Shown here: positions 21,458 through 33,880 of the stretch, one piece after another | How the letters are laid out: each line of letters starts with the position of its first letter | How positions within the stretch are numbered: the stretch's first letter is position 1 | Source: Moniliella sp. 'wahieum' | Lineage: Eukaryota > Basidiomycota > Moniliellomycetes > Moniliellales > Moniliellaceae | DNA length: 64,000 nucleotides | Direction of reading: 5' to 3' | Assembly: GCA_003971905.1 (NCBI GenBank) | Contig: RSEE01000076.1 | Coordinates: 248,001 to 312,000 of the forward strand | The notes under the pieces: generated by a model | What the model was told of the DNA's origin: nothing | The model's database searches: none | Seen by the model: the letters and a program-made list of their open reading frames with translations, nothing else | Program-made: the position numbers and the translations under genes

Positions 21458-23578
21458 GATCCAAAACCCCATCTACCCCCCCCCCCCCCCCCATCACTAT
21501 GCCTTTTTGGTTTTTGCTGCAAATGTCTTCTGGCGCTCTCTCCAGTGTCTCTGTGTCTCTATCTTTTTGTCTCTCTATGTCTCGCTCTCTCTCCACTTGT
21601 CGAACTCCTTCATCGGCCTCATTCCCATTCCCATTCCCATTCCACCCGGCACGGTGCTTCAAGCATTTCGTTTGTGCACCACATGCTCTTTCTTCCGCTC
21701 CTGGTCGCACCTGCATTCCATTCCGTCCCTCTGTGGTTCCCTGTCCATCCCTGCGCTTAGGTATCATCACTGTCTCTTCCACTGGGCGAGCTCGATCAAG
21801 ATCAAGATCAAGATCTTGCCCTTGATCTTGATTTGACGGACACTTATTCAAGTCCGAAGCTTGATCCGATCCCCCTCCCCTTCCCCAATTGCTTGGACTC
21901 GTCATCTACCGCTCCTGTCCTGCCGCCTGCGTTGCGTGCAAAACCATCTCTGATTCATCCGCTCGTGCTGTCGCGTGGAGGGGCAGCACCCGTCCACAGT
22001 CGAGTAGAGACAGGCGTGAGGCGTGGGCTCCGGACCGCGCCACGTGCAAGTATACTAAGCTTAACAAGTGGCCAGGCGTGCCCACCTCTTACCCCTATCA
22101 GACTGACCTAATCAGATGGTCCAGGCCCTGTCTAGGCGCACTTGCCCAAGCTCGAAAGGGGATCACGTGATGGGCACCGAAGTGGACGTGCGTGGAAAAG
22201 CAGAGAGGAAAGAGCAACGAGCCACCTCGCGGGCGTTTCCGCTGCGGAACTGGACTGGGTCGGGGCCCCACCCGCCCCACAACTGGGCGGAGCTACCAGG
22301 CTGTGCACAACCCTCGGTCGCCCCGCAGCGTCTTCACCGTGTTGAAGGGATTTGTGGTAGTGCGAGCCTCTGTATGGCTATGCGATATAGAGATACATCG
22401 TCACCTCTGGGCCCCACTGGAGGACCCGTCGCCGACAACGTGGTCCGGTTGCGGTTGGCGCAGGACACGGTGCGCCATGCATGCCGTGAGGATAGTCCAA
22501 CAGGTACAAGTTTCCGAGAGGATAGAGTAAGACGCTTCCTGCCCTGAACAGATATGGAGAGGTGGGGAAGGAAGCGGCCAGCCAAGGAGGGAGACCAAGG
22601 AGGGAGACCAGGAGGGGGAAGATAATGCCTACCCGAAAGGACACGGCTGGGCGGCGTCCCCGATGGAACCGAGTACTGCCGGACAACAAAAGCGCCCACG
22701 GATGGGGAGCGAGGGCCGAGGACGGAAGAGGCTGCTCCTGATGCGGTTGGTGGAGGCTGAGATGGGATGGGTGTGACGAGCAAAAGCAGGTCCTGTTGGG
22801 CTTGGGAAACGCCGTCGGGAGAGGCGAGGCTGGCATTTGGTCGGCGCAGCGTGGATATACAGAGGGCCAGCAGACAGCTGGGTGAGAGTGCTGCCAGCAT
22901 GTCTGCTGCGCCCCGCAGCGCCAGCCAGCGCCCGCACCACGCTGGCGCGGCGCTGCTGGCTGGCCCCGTGCCTCTGCGCCCGCCCTGGCCCTGAGGCAGG
23001 CTGCTTACCTAAGAAGCTGCGGCCACCGCACCAGGGCCCACCGGCGCAGTGTGGTGAATCCCTCGGGCAGAAGTAGATAGAACCCACGCACGGCGCCAGT
23101 GTGCGTGCGCGCACGCCCCTGCCGCATCCGGGCGCTGCGTCCGCTCCCGCACAGGGGCAGTGCCTGCCCTTCCCGCCGCTTCACACCCCGCCGGCGCGCC
23201 TGCTCCCCGTCGGCCGCCCGCCCACACCCACACCACCACCTGTCCCGCCTCCCGCTGCCCGCTTCCGCCCCGCCCGCCCCTCGTCTCTGTGAGCACATCC
23301 CCCTGCTGCCTGCTGTCCTCCTGCCGCCACCCTGCCTCCGTCCTCGCACCCGCCACCCACCTCCGCATGTACCGCTTGCGCACGGGCCAGCGCCAACCCC
23401 CCTCCCCCCGACCTCCCCTCTCCTGCACACACACGGCACGGAGGCGGGAGGCCAGGGAGCCAGGGAGCTAGGCCACGAGGCGGTGTGTCTGGCGGGACTC
23501 ACCCAATGGCACCCGTGCTGGAGTCTGGCTCTTTGACTAATCCACCCTTTCTTTCTCTGCTCCTTCAGTTGAAACACC
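21458..23578. other. Intergenic region upstream of 14-3-3
   Basis: No identified gene. A pyrimidine-rich tail of CT repeats (21,530-21,840) follows the protease gene. A possible minus-strand two-exon gene starts at 22,900 (MLAALSPSCLLALCISTL), with an 89-nt intron (22,544-22,632) and a short second exon. It has RQYS, as in mitochondrial presequences, but matches no family. Region 23,100-23,440 is strongly C-rich. The shared motif is at 23,088-23,104, and CTCCTTCAG just before the 14-3-3 ATG looks like the acceptor of a 5'-UTR intron. Confidence 0.4.
23088..23104 (+). promoter_or_regulatory. Shared 17-bp motif GCACGGCGCCAGTGTGC
   Basis: Exact match to the sequences at 32,430-32,446 and, inverted, 54,609-54,625. 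It lies 475 bp upstream of the 14-3-3 start codon. It contains the palindrome GGCGCC. The binding protein is unknown. Confidence 0.6.
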
Positions 23579-24369
23579 ATGTCTGCGCCCCGTGAAGACG
23601 CTGTGTACCTTGCCAAGCTCGCTGAGCAGGCCGAGCGGTACGAGGAGATGGTCGAGCAGATGAAGACCGTTGCCTCGACCGACCAGGAGCTGACCATCGA
23701 GGAGCGCAACTTGCTCTCTGTCGCTTACAAGAACGTTATTGGCGCCCGCCGTGCCTCGTGGCGCATTGCCTCGTCGATTGAGCAGAAGGAGGAGAGCAAG
23801 GGCAACGAGCACCACGTTGCCATGATCAAGACGTACCGCGAGAAGATTGAGGCGGAGCTGGCCAAGATCTGCGAGGACATTCTTGCTGTCCTTGACAAGC
23901 ACCTTATTCCCTCGGCGCAGTCGGGCGAGAGCAAGGTATTCTACCACAAGATGAAGGGCGACTACTACCGTTACCTTGCCGAGTTTGCCTCGGCGAGCGG
24001 AGGAAGGAGGCGGCGGACAAGTCGTTGGAGGCGTACCAGGCCGCTTCGGACGTTGCCGTCAAGGACCTCCCGCCCACCCACCCCATCCGTCTCGGCTTGG
24101 CACTCAACTTCTCTGTGTTCTACTATGAGATTTTGAACTCGCCTGACCGTGCGTGCCACCTGGCCAAGCAGGCGTTTGACGATGCGATTGCGGAGCTGGA
24201 CACGCTGTCGGAGGAGTCTTACAAGGACTCGACCCTGATCATGCAGTTGCTCCGCGACAACCTCACGCTCTGGACGTCGGACATGCAGGAGCACGAGCAG
24301 GCGCAGCCCCCGGCTCCCGAGGCCGAGGTTCCGCCTGAGGCGGCGCCAGAGGCCAAGCCCGAGGCGTAA
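23579..24369 (+). CDS. 14-3-3 protein (BMH/RAD24 type)
   Basis: A dimeric cytosolic adaptor that binds phosphoserine/threonine motifs and controls signalling, cell cycle and metabolism. The product runs [20 protein letters not shown] to a C-terminal tail rich in PEA ([10 protein letters not shown]), about 263 residues. Family marks: [35 protein letters not shown] (phosphopeptide-binding basic residues), [24 protein letters not shown] and the signature [19 protein letters not shown]. One base is missing near 23,990-23,994, where EFAS should be followed by [16 protein letters not shown]. In such a conserved gene this is almost surely a consensus error. No intron in the coding part; an acceptor-like CTTCAG 11 bp before the ATG suggests a leader intron. 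Confidence 0.96.
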
Positions 24370-24877
24370 AGAGTCAGCTGACTTTTACGCAGGCAGCGCT
24401 CCGCGACTGTATACCTCGTGTCTTGCATGGGGCTTGGTTTCCCGGGAACATGAATCATGGCAACCGCGCCTTTCCTCGGACACGCAGAGGGACGAATGTG
24501 TCCCTTGCTATGCCAGATTGCACCCATGAGCCTTCTCTCGACTCCCATGTTCTTTCCCTTTGATTGTAGAACGTTTCGATTCGTTGGTTTGCGTGTTGGA
24601 TGGAGGCCCCTGCTACTGCCGAGGAGGATAGAGCTAGAGCCGTAGCATCGTGCGTTTTATCCGCTGCGTCGCGATTGGAATTGGAGAGTTTGGTGTGTAG
24701 GTCACCCGGATCCGGATCCGCGTCTCGGCCATCTGAATTCACCTGCTCAGTGCACGGAAGTGAAGAGTGAAGGTTCTGGGTGTAGCTTGGGGCAGCTCTG
24801 CTCTGGCCTACGATCCGGACCACTTTTGGGTTCTGATGCGGCGGCCGACTGCCAAGAGCAAGCAAACAGTTGGTCAG

Positions 24878-24899
24878 GCTTGAAGCTTGAAGCTTGAAG
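24878..24899 (+). repeat. TGAAGCT heptad array
   Basis: About three units with core AGCT, making AAGCTT palindromes one base apart. Confidence 0.8.
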
Positions 24900-25035
24900 G
24901 GGGGTACTTTTCCTTGGCGCAGTTCAGTGGTATCCAGAACAGTTCAACGCGGGGGGATGAGCGCGAGGATGGGTTTGGGTATGGCGATAAGGGCCGCACG
25001 TGGGAGAAGTGGTGGGGGGTGTAAGACGACAGGGA

Positions 25036-25054
25036 TGAGGCCTGAGGCCTGAGG
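25036..25054 (+). repeat. TGAGGCC heptad array
   Basis: 2.7 units with core GGCC, making AGGCCT palindromes one base apart. Confidence 0.75.
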
Positions 25055-25406
25055 GATGAGGGAAGAGTGTGGGACTGGAACTGGGATGTGAACCTGGAAG
25101 CGCAATGACTAGGGAGCTATGGGGACCGCTTCCCTTGGAAGAAGAACAGGTAGCCATGCACGGACGATAAGCCCAGTTCGAGCTCACGATGCGGACCATC
25201 CCGCCACTGGGCCCGAGACTACACGCGTGGTCGAAAGATAGAGGTTGCCCTGGCCAACTGATGCCATCTGGGCAACTTCTGGTACCTCTCGTGGGAAGGG
25301 ATTGCATTGTATGTCTGGGCCGGCGGGGGGGCGTGATGGGTAGGTTCAAATTGGTATTGTTGCTAGTAGGGAATAGCACACGGAAGCCGAGAAAGGAGCA
25401 GACGGG

Positions 25407-26124
<718 letters not shown>

Positions 26125-26779
26125 GGCAGGTTGTGGCGGTAGCGAGCAAAACCCCCCTGGGTACTGGACGCCAATTCGGGTTTCCAAGTACGCGGCTGTT
26201 CCCACGCTGTATTACCTACCTTGGGGGGCCAAAATGCAGGGACGTTACGTACACCTTTTCCCCTACGGCTGTTTTGGGTTCTGGCCCCACCCGCCCTTCC
26301 TCCCGCCTGGGAGCCTGGAAGTCTGAGCTGTCGGAGCCTTTGCTGAGGGGTTGGGAGGGTCGTCCTATTACCTCTGATATCACCATACCGTCCCGACGAC
26401 TGTGCCGTCCACAAAAGGGGGCGCGCGTAGCGCCATATAGTGTGCGCCACCTATTTTTTGCGCACTAGAAGGAGAATCCTGAAAGGCCAGGGATCAGGCA
26501 GAGGCCTCGCGGGCAAAGCACCGACGGTTGCTAATGTTGCTGCCGGGATGAATGATGAATGATGCATGGTGATCGATGATACCCAAGGAATGAGTTAATG
26601 AGGGTTGAAAAAGGTGGGGCAATTGGGGTGCTACTGCACTTATATACGCCAGAGGCTATGCCCGGCTACGGCCATGCCAGGCTAAACGATGCCAGTGCTA
26701 TGCCGGTACATCCCAAAACGCTGTCACATGTCACATCCCGTGTCGCCCAACGTCACACTCATCAGACGCGCTTAGTGCA
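26125..26779. other. Intergenic region upstream of FUR1
   Basis: No gene supported. A mixed heptad array sits at 26,549-26,583. Confidence 0.5.
26549..26583 (+). repeat. Mixed heptad array (five units)
   Basis: Five 7-bp steps, four of them starting TGA; following bases are ATGA, ATGA, (TGC)ATGG, TCGA, TACC. It is less palindromic than most arrays but keeps the 7-bp phase. Confidence 0.45.
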
Positions 26780-27901
26780 ATGAAGGGAGGGAAAGGGCGG
26801 TGGGACCAGGCGACAAAAACAGCGCCAGTTCGCTCTGCCCATCTTGGCCTTACCCTCTACCACAAGCAAGTCTGCACCACCCCCACGATGCATCATGAAG
26901 CGTCCGGCATCGCAGGCGGTCAGGATGCCCCTGAAGTCCATCTTGCCGAGGTTGTTGAGCTGCAAAAACAGCTCGCTTCTGGGGCAGACCTGAGGCCTCA
27001 CAACCCACTCCCGAACAAACAAAAGAAGACCTGAACCAACTCTTGGTCCCGGAGATTGCCACACGCCCAGTTTCACTTAAAACAAGTCACGAAGGGCAAG
27101 GAGGGCCATCGCAAGTTTATTGAGATGGGGATGAACTGGAGGACGACGATGCTCTGGATGATTGGTTTTCCGATGACTCAGAAGACGAAGAGGAGGTGCA
27201 GAAGGGTGCAATACGAAAACGCGTCGTAATGGTCCCACCCCCACAGCTGTTTTGGGCGAGGTAGCCGAGCGGGCCCACAAGGGCCCATCCCAAGTTGAGC
27301 AAGATGCCGTTCCACGGGGCAGGCCACAGAATCATCCAGCACAACATTGCCTTGATGAATGCTTAGTTGGCTGACCTTGCTTTTGCCTAAATCTGACCAA
27401 GGACAAGTAATTGGTGGGAGGCTTTCTTTGGTTCAGACCCAAGACGGATGCAATTGATTCGTCGCTCTGGGACCTCTCTGCTTTGGGGGCCGCGCTCGCC
27501 GCGGTGGACAACTAAGGGTGGGACCCGACGGCCGCGGGCACCAGCAGGCAATCGCCCTACCAATTCTGTCGCCACCTTGAGCCGCATCCCGACCGAGCCG
27601 TTTGTCGGGAGCGGTGCAACCTGGATGCCTTGCTCGAACACATACCTATGCTATGCTTTTGCAGGCGCAGGTGGCACCAATTGTAACAAAGCCCCCCGAG
27701 CATCGGCGCACACCACCACCGCCTCCCCCAATTAGCTTTTCATTGCTACCGACACAACTGCCGAGCCAAAAGTCGTTCCGTGCCACTGTATCCGACTCAG
27801 CGGTGGAGCGGGTACTGAGCATGGCGCGCCAGCAGGACAATGCGCTAACCCATGCCTTTCTCCAGAACACTGTGGACGCGTTGGATCTGTGGCCGTTCTG
27901 A
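26780..27901 (+). CDS. Unidentified acidic protein, exons uncertain
   Basis: No family recognised. Plus-strand segments with protein-like composition follow each other in changing frames: VHLAEVVELQKQLASGADL (about 26,935), DLNQLLVPEIATRPVSLK (about 27,030), the acidic run LEDDDALDDWFSDDSEDEEE (about 27,133), LWDLSALGAALAAVDN (about 27,465), and a C-terminus VAPIVTKPPEHRRTPPPPPP ending TVDALDLWPF at 27,901. A 49-nt intron with acceptor TTTTGCAG before 27,662 is plausible. The frame changes may be consensus errors, as in the neighbours. The start (26,780) and strand are the best guess; the minus strand also has open frames here. Confidence 0.35.
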
Positions 27902-28448
27902 GAGGGCGGTGAACGGTGTGGGAGGGTGATGAGGCACGATGTGTGCAGTATAGCAGAACAGATGGCTTGGCAGATAGCACCGCAGAGATAGCAAGGCACA
28001 CGCGTGCGACAGATACGGAGGACTGTGTACTGAGTAAATGGTAAACGGGGAGTACAGAGGTCGTGCGTACGCACTGAGCGCGCGGAGATACGGAGCGGCT
28101 GAGCTGAGCCTCAGCTCAACCAGCGGCTTTTCCTGGAGAGGGAGAGCGCTGTTGGGGTGCTGTTCTGTCCTGAGTTTGGCTAAAAATGAATAAAGGGGAC
28201 CGTGCATCACACACATCACGTGCCACGCGTGATGTACAATCCCACGACTCCCGCCGTGCCGTGCCTGCCGATCGATGATCCACGCCTACTGCGTTCTGCC
28301 CACTACTGCCGCCTGCTGCTTGAACACATGTCGAACGCAGCAGCCGAGAAATTCTCAAATGTGCTTATGGATTGGTTGATCTGGTGCTCGTCTCCCTCTC
28401 CCGGGTCCACCTTCTCTGCCAGCACCGCCCCCCCGTGTGTCGCCCATC
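27902..28448. other. Intergenic region upstream of the FMP42-like gene
   Basis: No gene supported. It contains a nested palindrome of GAGCTGAGCTGAG type near 28,100 and CACGTG near 28,217. Confidence 0.4.
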
Positions 28449-29975
28449 ATGGCCGGTCCCTGGGTTCAGATCTCGTGTGCCATCACATGGTGCCTCCTCT
28501 CCGCAGGCATCTGCTTTGGCTTTGCCGCCATCAAGCCCGTCTTTGTCGCCGAGGGCGTGTATGCTGATCTGTGTCTGCCTGGCCAGGCCCCCTGCCTCGA
28601 GCAGGACCTCAAGCTCAACTTTATGTGGACCGTCGCTGCTGGTTCAACCAACGCCGTATCGCTGCTTGTCGGAGCCATCCTCGACCACAAGGGCCCTCGC
28701 GCCTGTGGCTTTGTGGGCGTCTTCTTTCTTACCCTGGGCGCGTTGCTGCTAAGCGAGCATCCTTCCGCCAGTTGGTTTGATCCCTTTTTGGTCGGCTACT
28801 CTGTGCTGGCGCTCGGCGGGCCTTTCGTTTCATCTCCACCTTCCAGCTGGCCAATGCTGTGCCCGACCATTCGGGCAAGGTTTTGGCGGCTATCACGGGC
28901 GCGTTTGACACCTCTTCTGCCCTCTTCCTCTTTTACCGTTTGGCCTACCAGCATGCATCCCATGGCATCTCCATCGCCACCTTTTTCCGTTGCTACTTGA
29001 TCGTCCCCTGCTTCATCTTGCTCTGCCAGCTCTTTATTATGCCCCACGAGAGCTACACGGCTGGTGGAGTCAAGCCCACGTCCGAGATTGCGGATGCAGC
29101 GACCGAGGCTACTGAGCACGAGCATCTTCTCGACCAGCACCAGGAAAACTTGTCCTCCTTTGGTCGGATTGGGGGCAACCAAGGAGGCGTGGCGGCTGGC
29201 ACGAGTGCCTTCAGCATCGTCAGCAGCGTGCCCGAGGGCGGCAGGATCATGGATGGCCAAGCCCACCAGGACGTAACGGAGCGCTTGATCCGCAAGACGG
29301 GCGGGATTTTCGGTGTCTTGGATGGCTTGTCGGCCCAGCAGCAAATTGGCTCCCTCTGGTTTGCCCTCATTCTCACCATGACTTGCATTTGCATGCTGCG
29401 CATCAACTTTTTCATCTCCACGGTTGGAGCTCAGGAACTTTACTTGATCGGCCCGGTGGGCGCAGCGACCATTGGCAATGTGTTCGATGTAGCTCTTCCA
29501 GCGGGAGGGGTGGTGGCAATCCCCTTCATTGGTATGCTGCTCGACGGTCTTACCACGTTCCAAGTCTTGGAAGTGCTTTGCTCTGCCAGCGTTCTGACCG
29601 GCGTTCTGGGCTGGTTCCACTCATTCTGGTTGAACCTGTTGGGTGTGTTGGTGCTGGTCATGTACCGCCCCTTTTACTATTCTGTCACCACCGAATTGGC
29701 GGCCAAGGTGTTTGGCCCGGTTACCTTTGGCCGACTGTATGGTTTGATCATGACTCTGGGGTGTGTTTAACATGCTCCAGGCTGTGCTGGATCGGTTCAT
29801 GCACAGTTCCCTGGGCGGAAACCCGACCCCCATCAATGTTCTCATGACTACCGTCACAGCGGGAGTGGCTCTCTGCCTACTGTGGTTCACCAAGCGCGAG
29901 GGTGACCGCCGGCTCCAAGCCTTGGACGGGGAAGATGACGAGGAAGATGAGGGTACCACGTATGGTACGCTTTGA
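28449..29975 (+). CDS. FMP42-like major facilitator transporter (SLC43 family relative)
   Basis: A membrane transporter of the MFS group related to yeast Fmp42 and animal SLC43 amino-acid carriers; the substrate in fungi is not established. ATG at 28,449 starts MAGPWVQISCAITWCLLSAG and a first membrane helix. SLC43-type marks are AGSTNAVSLLVGAILDHKGPR (the G-x-x-x-D-x-x-G-x-R loop of MFS proteins), FISTFQLANAVPDHSGKVLA by homology, and the second half from IGSLWFALILTMTCICMLR to YRPFYYSVTTELAAKVFGP. A charged central loop (about 29,070-29,320) separates the two halves. The tail is acidic (GEDDEEDEGTTYGTL). Single-base shifts near 28,828 and 29,760 are probable consensus errors. A GTG codon 12 bp upstream is not the start. 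Confidence 0.82.
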
Positions 29976-30345
29976 GTTTCCTCGTGAGTATGGGCCTTTT
30001 CAGGAGGCTGGTCGCCTTCCAGTCTCCTTCGCGAGGCTCATCTTGCTCTCTACATTATTTGTCGGTACTCCTCTCTAGTTGCCGTTCTTCACTACTCGGC
30101 TGCGTACTGCTGTCTGTATTCATTGTCGTTTCATTGGCTGCATTCACCCATCCTCTGTCCCAACCCACTCATTCACTGTCCTTGTCCTTGGCGCTGTTCA
30201 TGTCGCGTCAAGCTGACTCCGCCAAACATTAATCAGTCGCCACAGTCAAGGCAGGGGTGTTCAAGGATTTCAGGGTATAGCGAAAGAGATCATTATAATA
30301 GGGGACTGTCTAACAGATGGGGTCAAATCATTCCACAAAATCCAT
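29976..30345. other. Convergent 3' region between FMP42-like and CAT2-like genes
   Basis: Shared terminator region of two converging genes. Short open frames only. Confidence 0.6.
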
Positions 30346-32197
30346 TTACGCCTTCGCCTTCTGGGCTGCCTTGGCAGCCTTGGCAGCCACCCGAGCGTGG
30401 AGGTCACGCACGTCCAATGCAGCCTCCTGGATGTAGTGCGCCAAGAGCTGGGTTTGCGGGCCCCGGCTCATCACAGTAAAAGTCAAAGAGCCCTCCTTGA
30501 TGGCGTATGCCACCCCAAACCCTGAAGGCGTCACCTCGCCAAATCCCCAACAGGCCAGGTGGGGGGAGGAGATCTGAGAGGTGGACAGTTTCCACGTGGT
30601 GGAGGTGGCAAAGGTAGGGTCCTTGTAGAGCGCCGGCAGTTCTTCCCCCGGGGCAAGCAGTTTCTTAAGTCCGTACAAGTGGCGGTCCACCCCTTGGGCA
30701 TTGGAGGCCCAGCTGGCGTACTTCAAATGCCGTTTGGTCGCCTCTTGGAACTTGGCCACCGTCACCTCGTCCGGTACGGACGCGTCCTCCATCGCTTCGC
30801 AGAATGCCTTGCTCTCTGCCGAGGCAGTTCGGATGACCTCGGTGCGCCCAAGAAGAAACTTGCGCGTCTGGCACGATTCGTACGTCCCGCATGGCCGGCC
30901 TGCCAGTTTGTAGTACGCCAGCTGGATCACCATTTGGACCCAAGCGTCAGGGGAGGTCCGGCACGCTTTGATCAAGCCCTTGCCATATGCATGGAACTGC
31001 ACTACCTCCAAGCTGTGATGGCGCATCACATCATCAAAGTCACCCAACGCCCCACGAATCGCCTCTTGCGCCGCTGCGTTGACCTCGAATGGAACGCTTG
31101 GGGCGCCGGCAGCTCACTCGCCGGACGGTTCGACTTGCCCAGGTCGACTTTACCATTTGCCAATGCAGCCAGGACAAAGTCGTTCATCCGCAGTGTGGGT
31201 GTGCCGTCCATGGTCGAGTGTTCGCCATTGTACCCCGACACACCGTTCTCGAAGACGATGAGTTGCTGCTTGTCGAAGAAACGGTTCCGGGCACCCTGAC
31301 CAAAGTACAATTCCCATGCCACCTCGTTGGTCAGAATCGGGGCAAGCGAATCGAGGCACACAACAATCACTGCCGACTGGATGATCTCGAAGGACTTGGC
31401 ATTCTGCGGCGAGGCGACAAGGATGGCCTCCCGGGCATCTGCCCATTTGTCCCGATTCTCCCCCGTCAACGCACCAATGGGGTACTTCTCCTCGGTTTGA
31501 GCATCCGGGTGAGCCAAAACGCGCTGGAGCTGGGTTTGCAGCTCCCTATACTCAGTTCGGCCCAGAGGCATCAACCAGGTCGAAAGTGAAGAACTTTCCA
31601 TTGCGAACAACAACAACGTGGTTGTTTGTCTTGGGGTCGTACTTCTCCGCATAGTCGACGGGCTTGTGAGGCAGGCGGCTCGTGTTGAACAGCCACTGGT
31701 ACGATGCCGAACAGAGAGCGCCAGTCTTTGTCTTTTCTGGGTGAAGCGTGCCGGCCTCTACCAGGCGGCGGAAGGCGAGGAACCCCTTGAGAAGCGATGC
31801 AGCACGCGAAACATTGGTTGTGCGCGTGCGATCGTTTTGGTGGTGGTAAAAGTAGTTGACGTTGGGCACGAGCGAGTCGCGGTAGCCAAAGTAAGCATCT
31901 TCGTTCCACCAGTCGGACAACCAACTGTCCAAGCTGGCCGCCCGTGCCTCGAGCCGCTCTTGAAGCTTGTTGAACAGGGCACTGTCCTTGCCCGTCTTGG
32001 CACTCTCGATCGCTTCGGCTGTCAAGGCACGCTGCTCAGGAGTGGTGGTGAAGGGGGTGGTGCTTTCGAGGTAGCGCTCCAGCGTCTGCGCAAGCGGCGG
32101 AACGGGCAGGTGGGGCAGTGTGGACTGCCTCGAAGAGCGGACCAGGGGGCAGACAGACCCCCGGGGCACGGTGGAACATATCGGCGTTAGTGACCAT
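30346..32197 (-). CDS. Carnitine O-acetyltransferase (CAT2 type)
   Basis: Transfers acetyl groups between CoA and carnitine so that acetyl units can move between peroxisome, cytosol and mitochondrion. Start ATG 32,197 or slightly downstream. Family marks: STLPHLPVPPLAQTLERYLE, SLDSWLSDWWNEDAYFGYRD, ARNRFFDKQQLIVFENG, the catalytic histidine in NGEHSTMDGTPTLRMNDF (about 31,230), YYKLAGRPCGTYES, RTEVIRTASAES (carnitine/CoA site) and CWGFGEVTPSGFGVAYAIKE. About 610 residues. Frame changes near 32,160, 31,560 and 31,035 interrupt fully conserved sequence and are probably consensus errors. The C-terminus is an Ala/Lys-rich tail ending KAKA, not the peroxisomal signal AKL found in many fungal CAT2 proteins. 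The shared promoter motif lies 233 bp upstream. Confidence 0.92.
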
Positions 32198-32429
32198 GGT
32201 AGAGAGACGGGGGAATGAAGATGGGTCTGAGAGAGCGGATCTAAAAGGGAAGGCGGCCAACTTAAACTACTGTCATCTCACACGCGCACGTACCACCTTG
32301 GCGGCGTAGCGGGTAGCCTAAAGTGCCCAGTGGCGCACCTATAATACCTGCCGCTCCCACGCACGCCCCAGCGGATTTGCCCGGAGAGAGCAGCAAGCCC
32401 AGCTCCGGTAAAGCCGCATTGGGGCGCAT

Positions 32430-32446
32430 GCACGGCGCCAGTGTGC
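32430..32446 (+). promoter_or_regulatory. Shared 17-bp motif GCACGGCGCCAGTGTGC
   Basis: Identical to 23,088-23,104. It lies 233 bp upstream of the carnitine acetyltransferase start codon (minus-strand gene), so its orientation relative to the gene is opposite to that at 14-3-3. Confidence 0.6.
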
Positions 32447-33211
32447 CCAGGTCGCTCTGTCTCTCCTCCCGGCGGGACCGCGCTCCGACTTGCTCGATGC
32501 TGGGGAAGGCTGGGGACCGCGCTCGCTGGGAGCCCAACATAAGCAAAAAAGAGTCTCGACCGCCGGCTCCGGCGGCGCCCCGGACCACCAGCATTGTCGC
32601 CACGGTAGGCCATCACTGCCTGGCCAGCGCGTTCCAGGGAGGATGAGGAAACTCGCTTTGCTGGTTCCGCTCGTTTTATCCCGAGACGAGACAGCTAGCT
32701 AGGCCCTGGGGTTTTCTTTCGATGATGCGCGCGCGCGATGACGATCGATGGGTACTGGGTAGCAATGCAAATGCATAATGGTCTACATGACCATGCATCA
32801 CGTGTCGAGCATCATGCATCACATCCTCAGTCTCAGGGGACGGCGCGCTTGAAACTTGAGCACAGGATCATGAACGAGTGGGACGAATGTGTTCAATGAA
32901 TAATGGGATCTGGGAGGGGAGCGATTTATGGGAAACAACTGTCGAGATACTTAGTCGACTAGTCTCCGCGAGACAGTCTGCTCCGCGCGTATACGCATCA
33001 AGTCCAAGACAGAGATGCAAGAGAGGAGAGAAGAGATGGTGGCCGGGATGGAGAGGAAGGGAAAACACAGAAAGCGCGGGAGTACTGCGCCAGAGTGCGC
33101 GCGAGCGAGTGGCTTGCCTAGTTGCCCAATCACATTCGTATCCCACATCTGACATCATGCATCATGTATGCATCATACCAAACCGACGACCGTGTTGCAC
33201 GTTGGAGGCGA

Positions 33212-33237
33212 TGAGGCCTCACCTGAGGCCTGAGGCC
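33212..33237 (+). repeat. TGAGGCC heptads
   Basis: Three TGAGGCC units, the last two in tandem (33,224-33,237). Confidence 0.65.
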
Positions 33238-33852
33238 GATTGAATCGAGGAGGTCGACAAGGGCCTGAGGTTTTGAGGTCGACGGGATCGGCGATGCCGA
33301 TGACTGATGACGATGTGGGCCATTGGCCCTTGGAGCCTGGTGGTGTTTAACGAGCCTAACGTTTAGTCTAGCTCCCCAAAGATGTCCTGGTCGCGGGATA
33401 TGGTGGAGGAGTGGAGGTCAGATCTCAGAAAGCAGGCTCGTCGCAGGCGTGTCGCAGCACTCCCCGCTTGAGGGGGACGAGATGTGAGATCGATGTGAGA
33501 GGTGGAGTCCTGCGTTATGGGGAGAGAGCACCAGTACTGCCGCAAGCAGCCATTTCCTCTGGCGCCTCAGGGCACTGTAAAGCCTGGCAGCTCCCGTGGC
33601 TCACATGCACACACGCTCCGAATCTGACCGACTGACGCGGCGAACGCATGCATGTGAACGTCGTCGGTGAAAAAAAGGTGAGGTCACCGGGGTCAATGTT
33701 TGCCGGTTGCCACACATCATTCATTGGTCAACACGTCAACATGTCAACGTTGCACTTCGAACGTTGAACGTTGGTGCGTGACATGGTTAACGCGCGTAAC
33801 GAACAGGTATCGAGCGAGTATCATTCGTGTCATGGACCCTCGATCATGCACC

Positions 33853-33880
33853 TGAGGCCTGATGCCTGAGGCCTGATGAT
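33853..33880 (+). repeat. Mixed heptad array (cores GGCC, TGCC, GGCC, TGAT)
   Basis: Four exact 7-bp steps all starting TGA; two are perfect GGCC units. More GGCC-type palindromes follow to 33,975. Confidence 0.7.

Larger units (their letters stand above)
24370..25406. other. Convergent intergenic region between 14-3-3 and UPRT
   Basis: 3' ends of two converging genes. It holds heptad arrays at 24,878-24,899 (AGCT core) and 25,036-25,054 (GGCC core). No gene is supported. Confidence 0.6.

Noticed and set aside
22334-22900. Confident gene call for the minus-strand frame with RQYS
   Set aside because: A plausible intron exists but neither exon resembles a known family, and the frames overlap GC-rich promoter DNA. 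Mentioned only within the intergenic entry.
23985-24000. Programmed frameshift in 14-3-3
   Set aside because: No slippery heptamer or following structure is evident, and the family is not known to use frameshifting.
18207-24369. Pseudogene status of the M16 protease and 14-3-3 genes
   Set aside because: The broken frames sit in otherwise fully conserved protein sequence and the same kind of error affects almost every housekeeping gene, so assembly error is the simpler reading.
28437-28448. GTG start of the FMP42-like frame
   Set aside because: Nuclear fungal genes start at ATG; ATG at 28,449 is in the same frame and fits the first helix.
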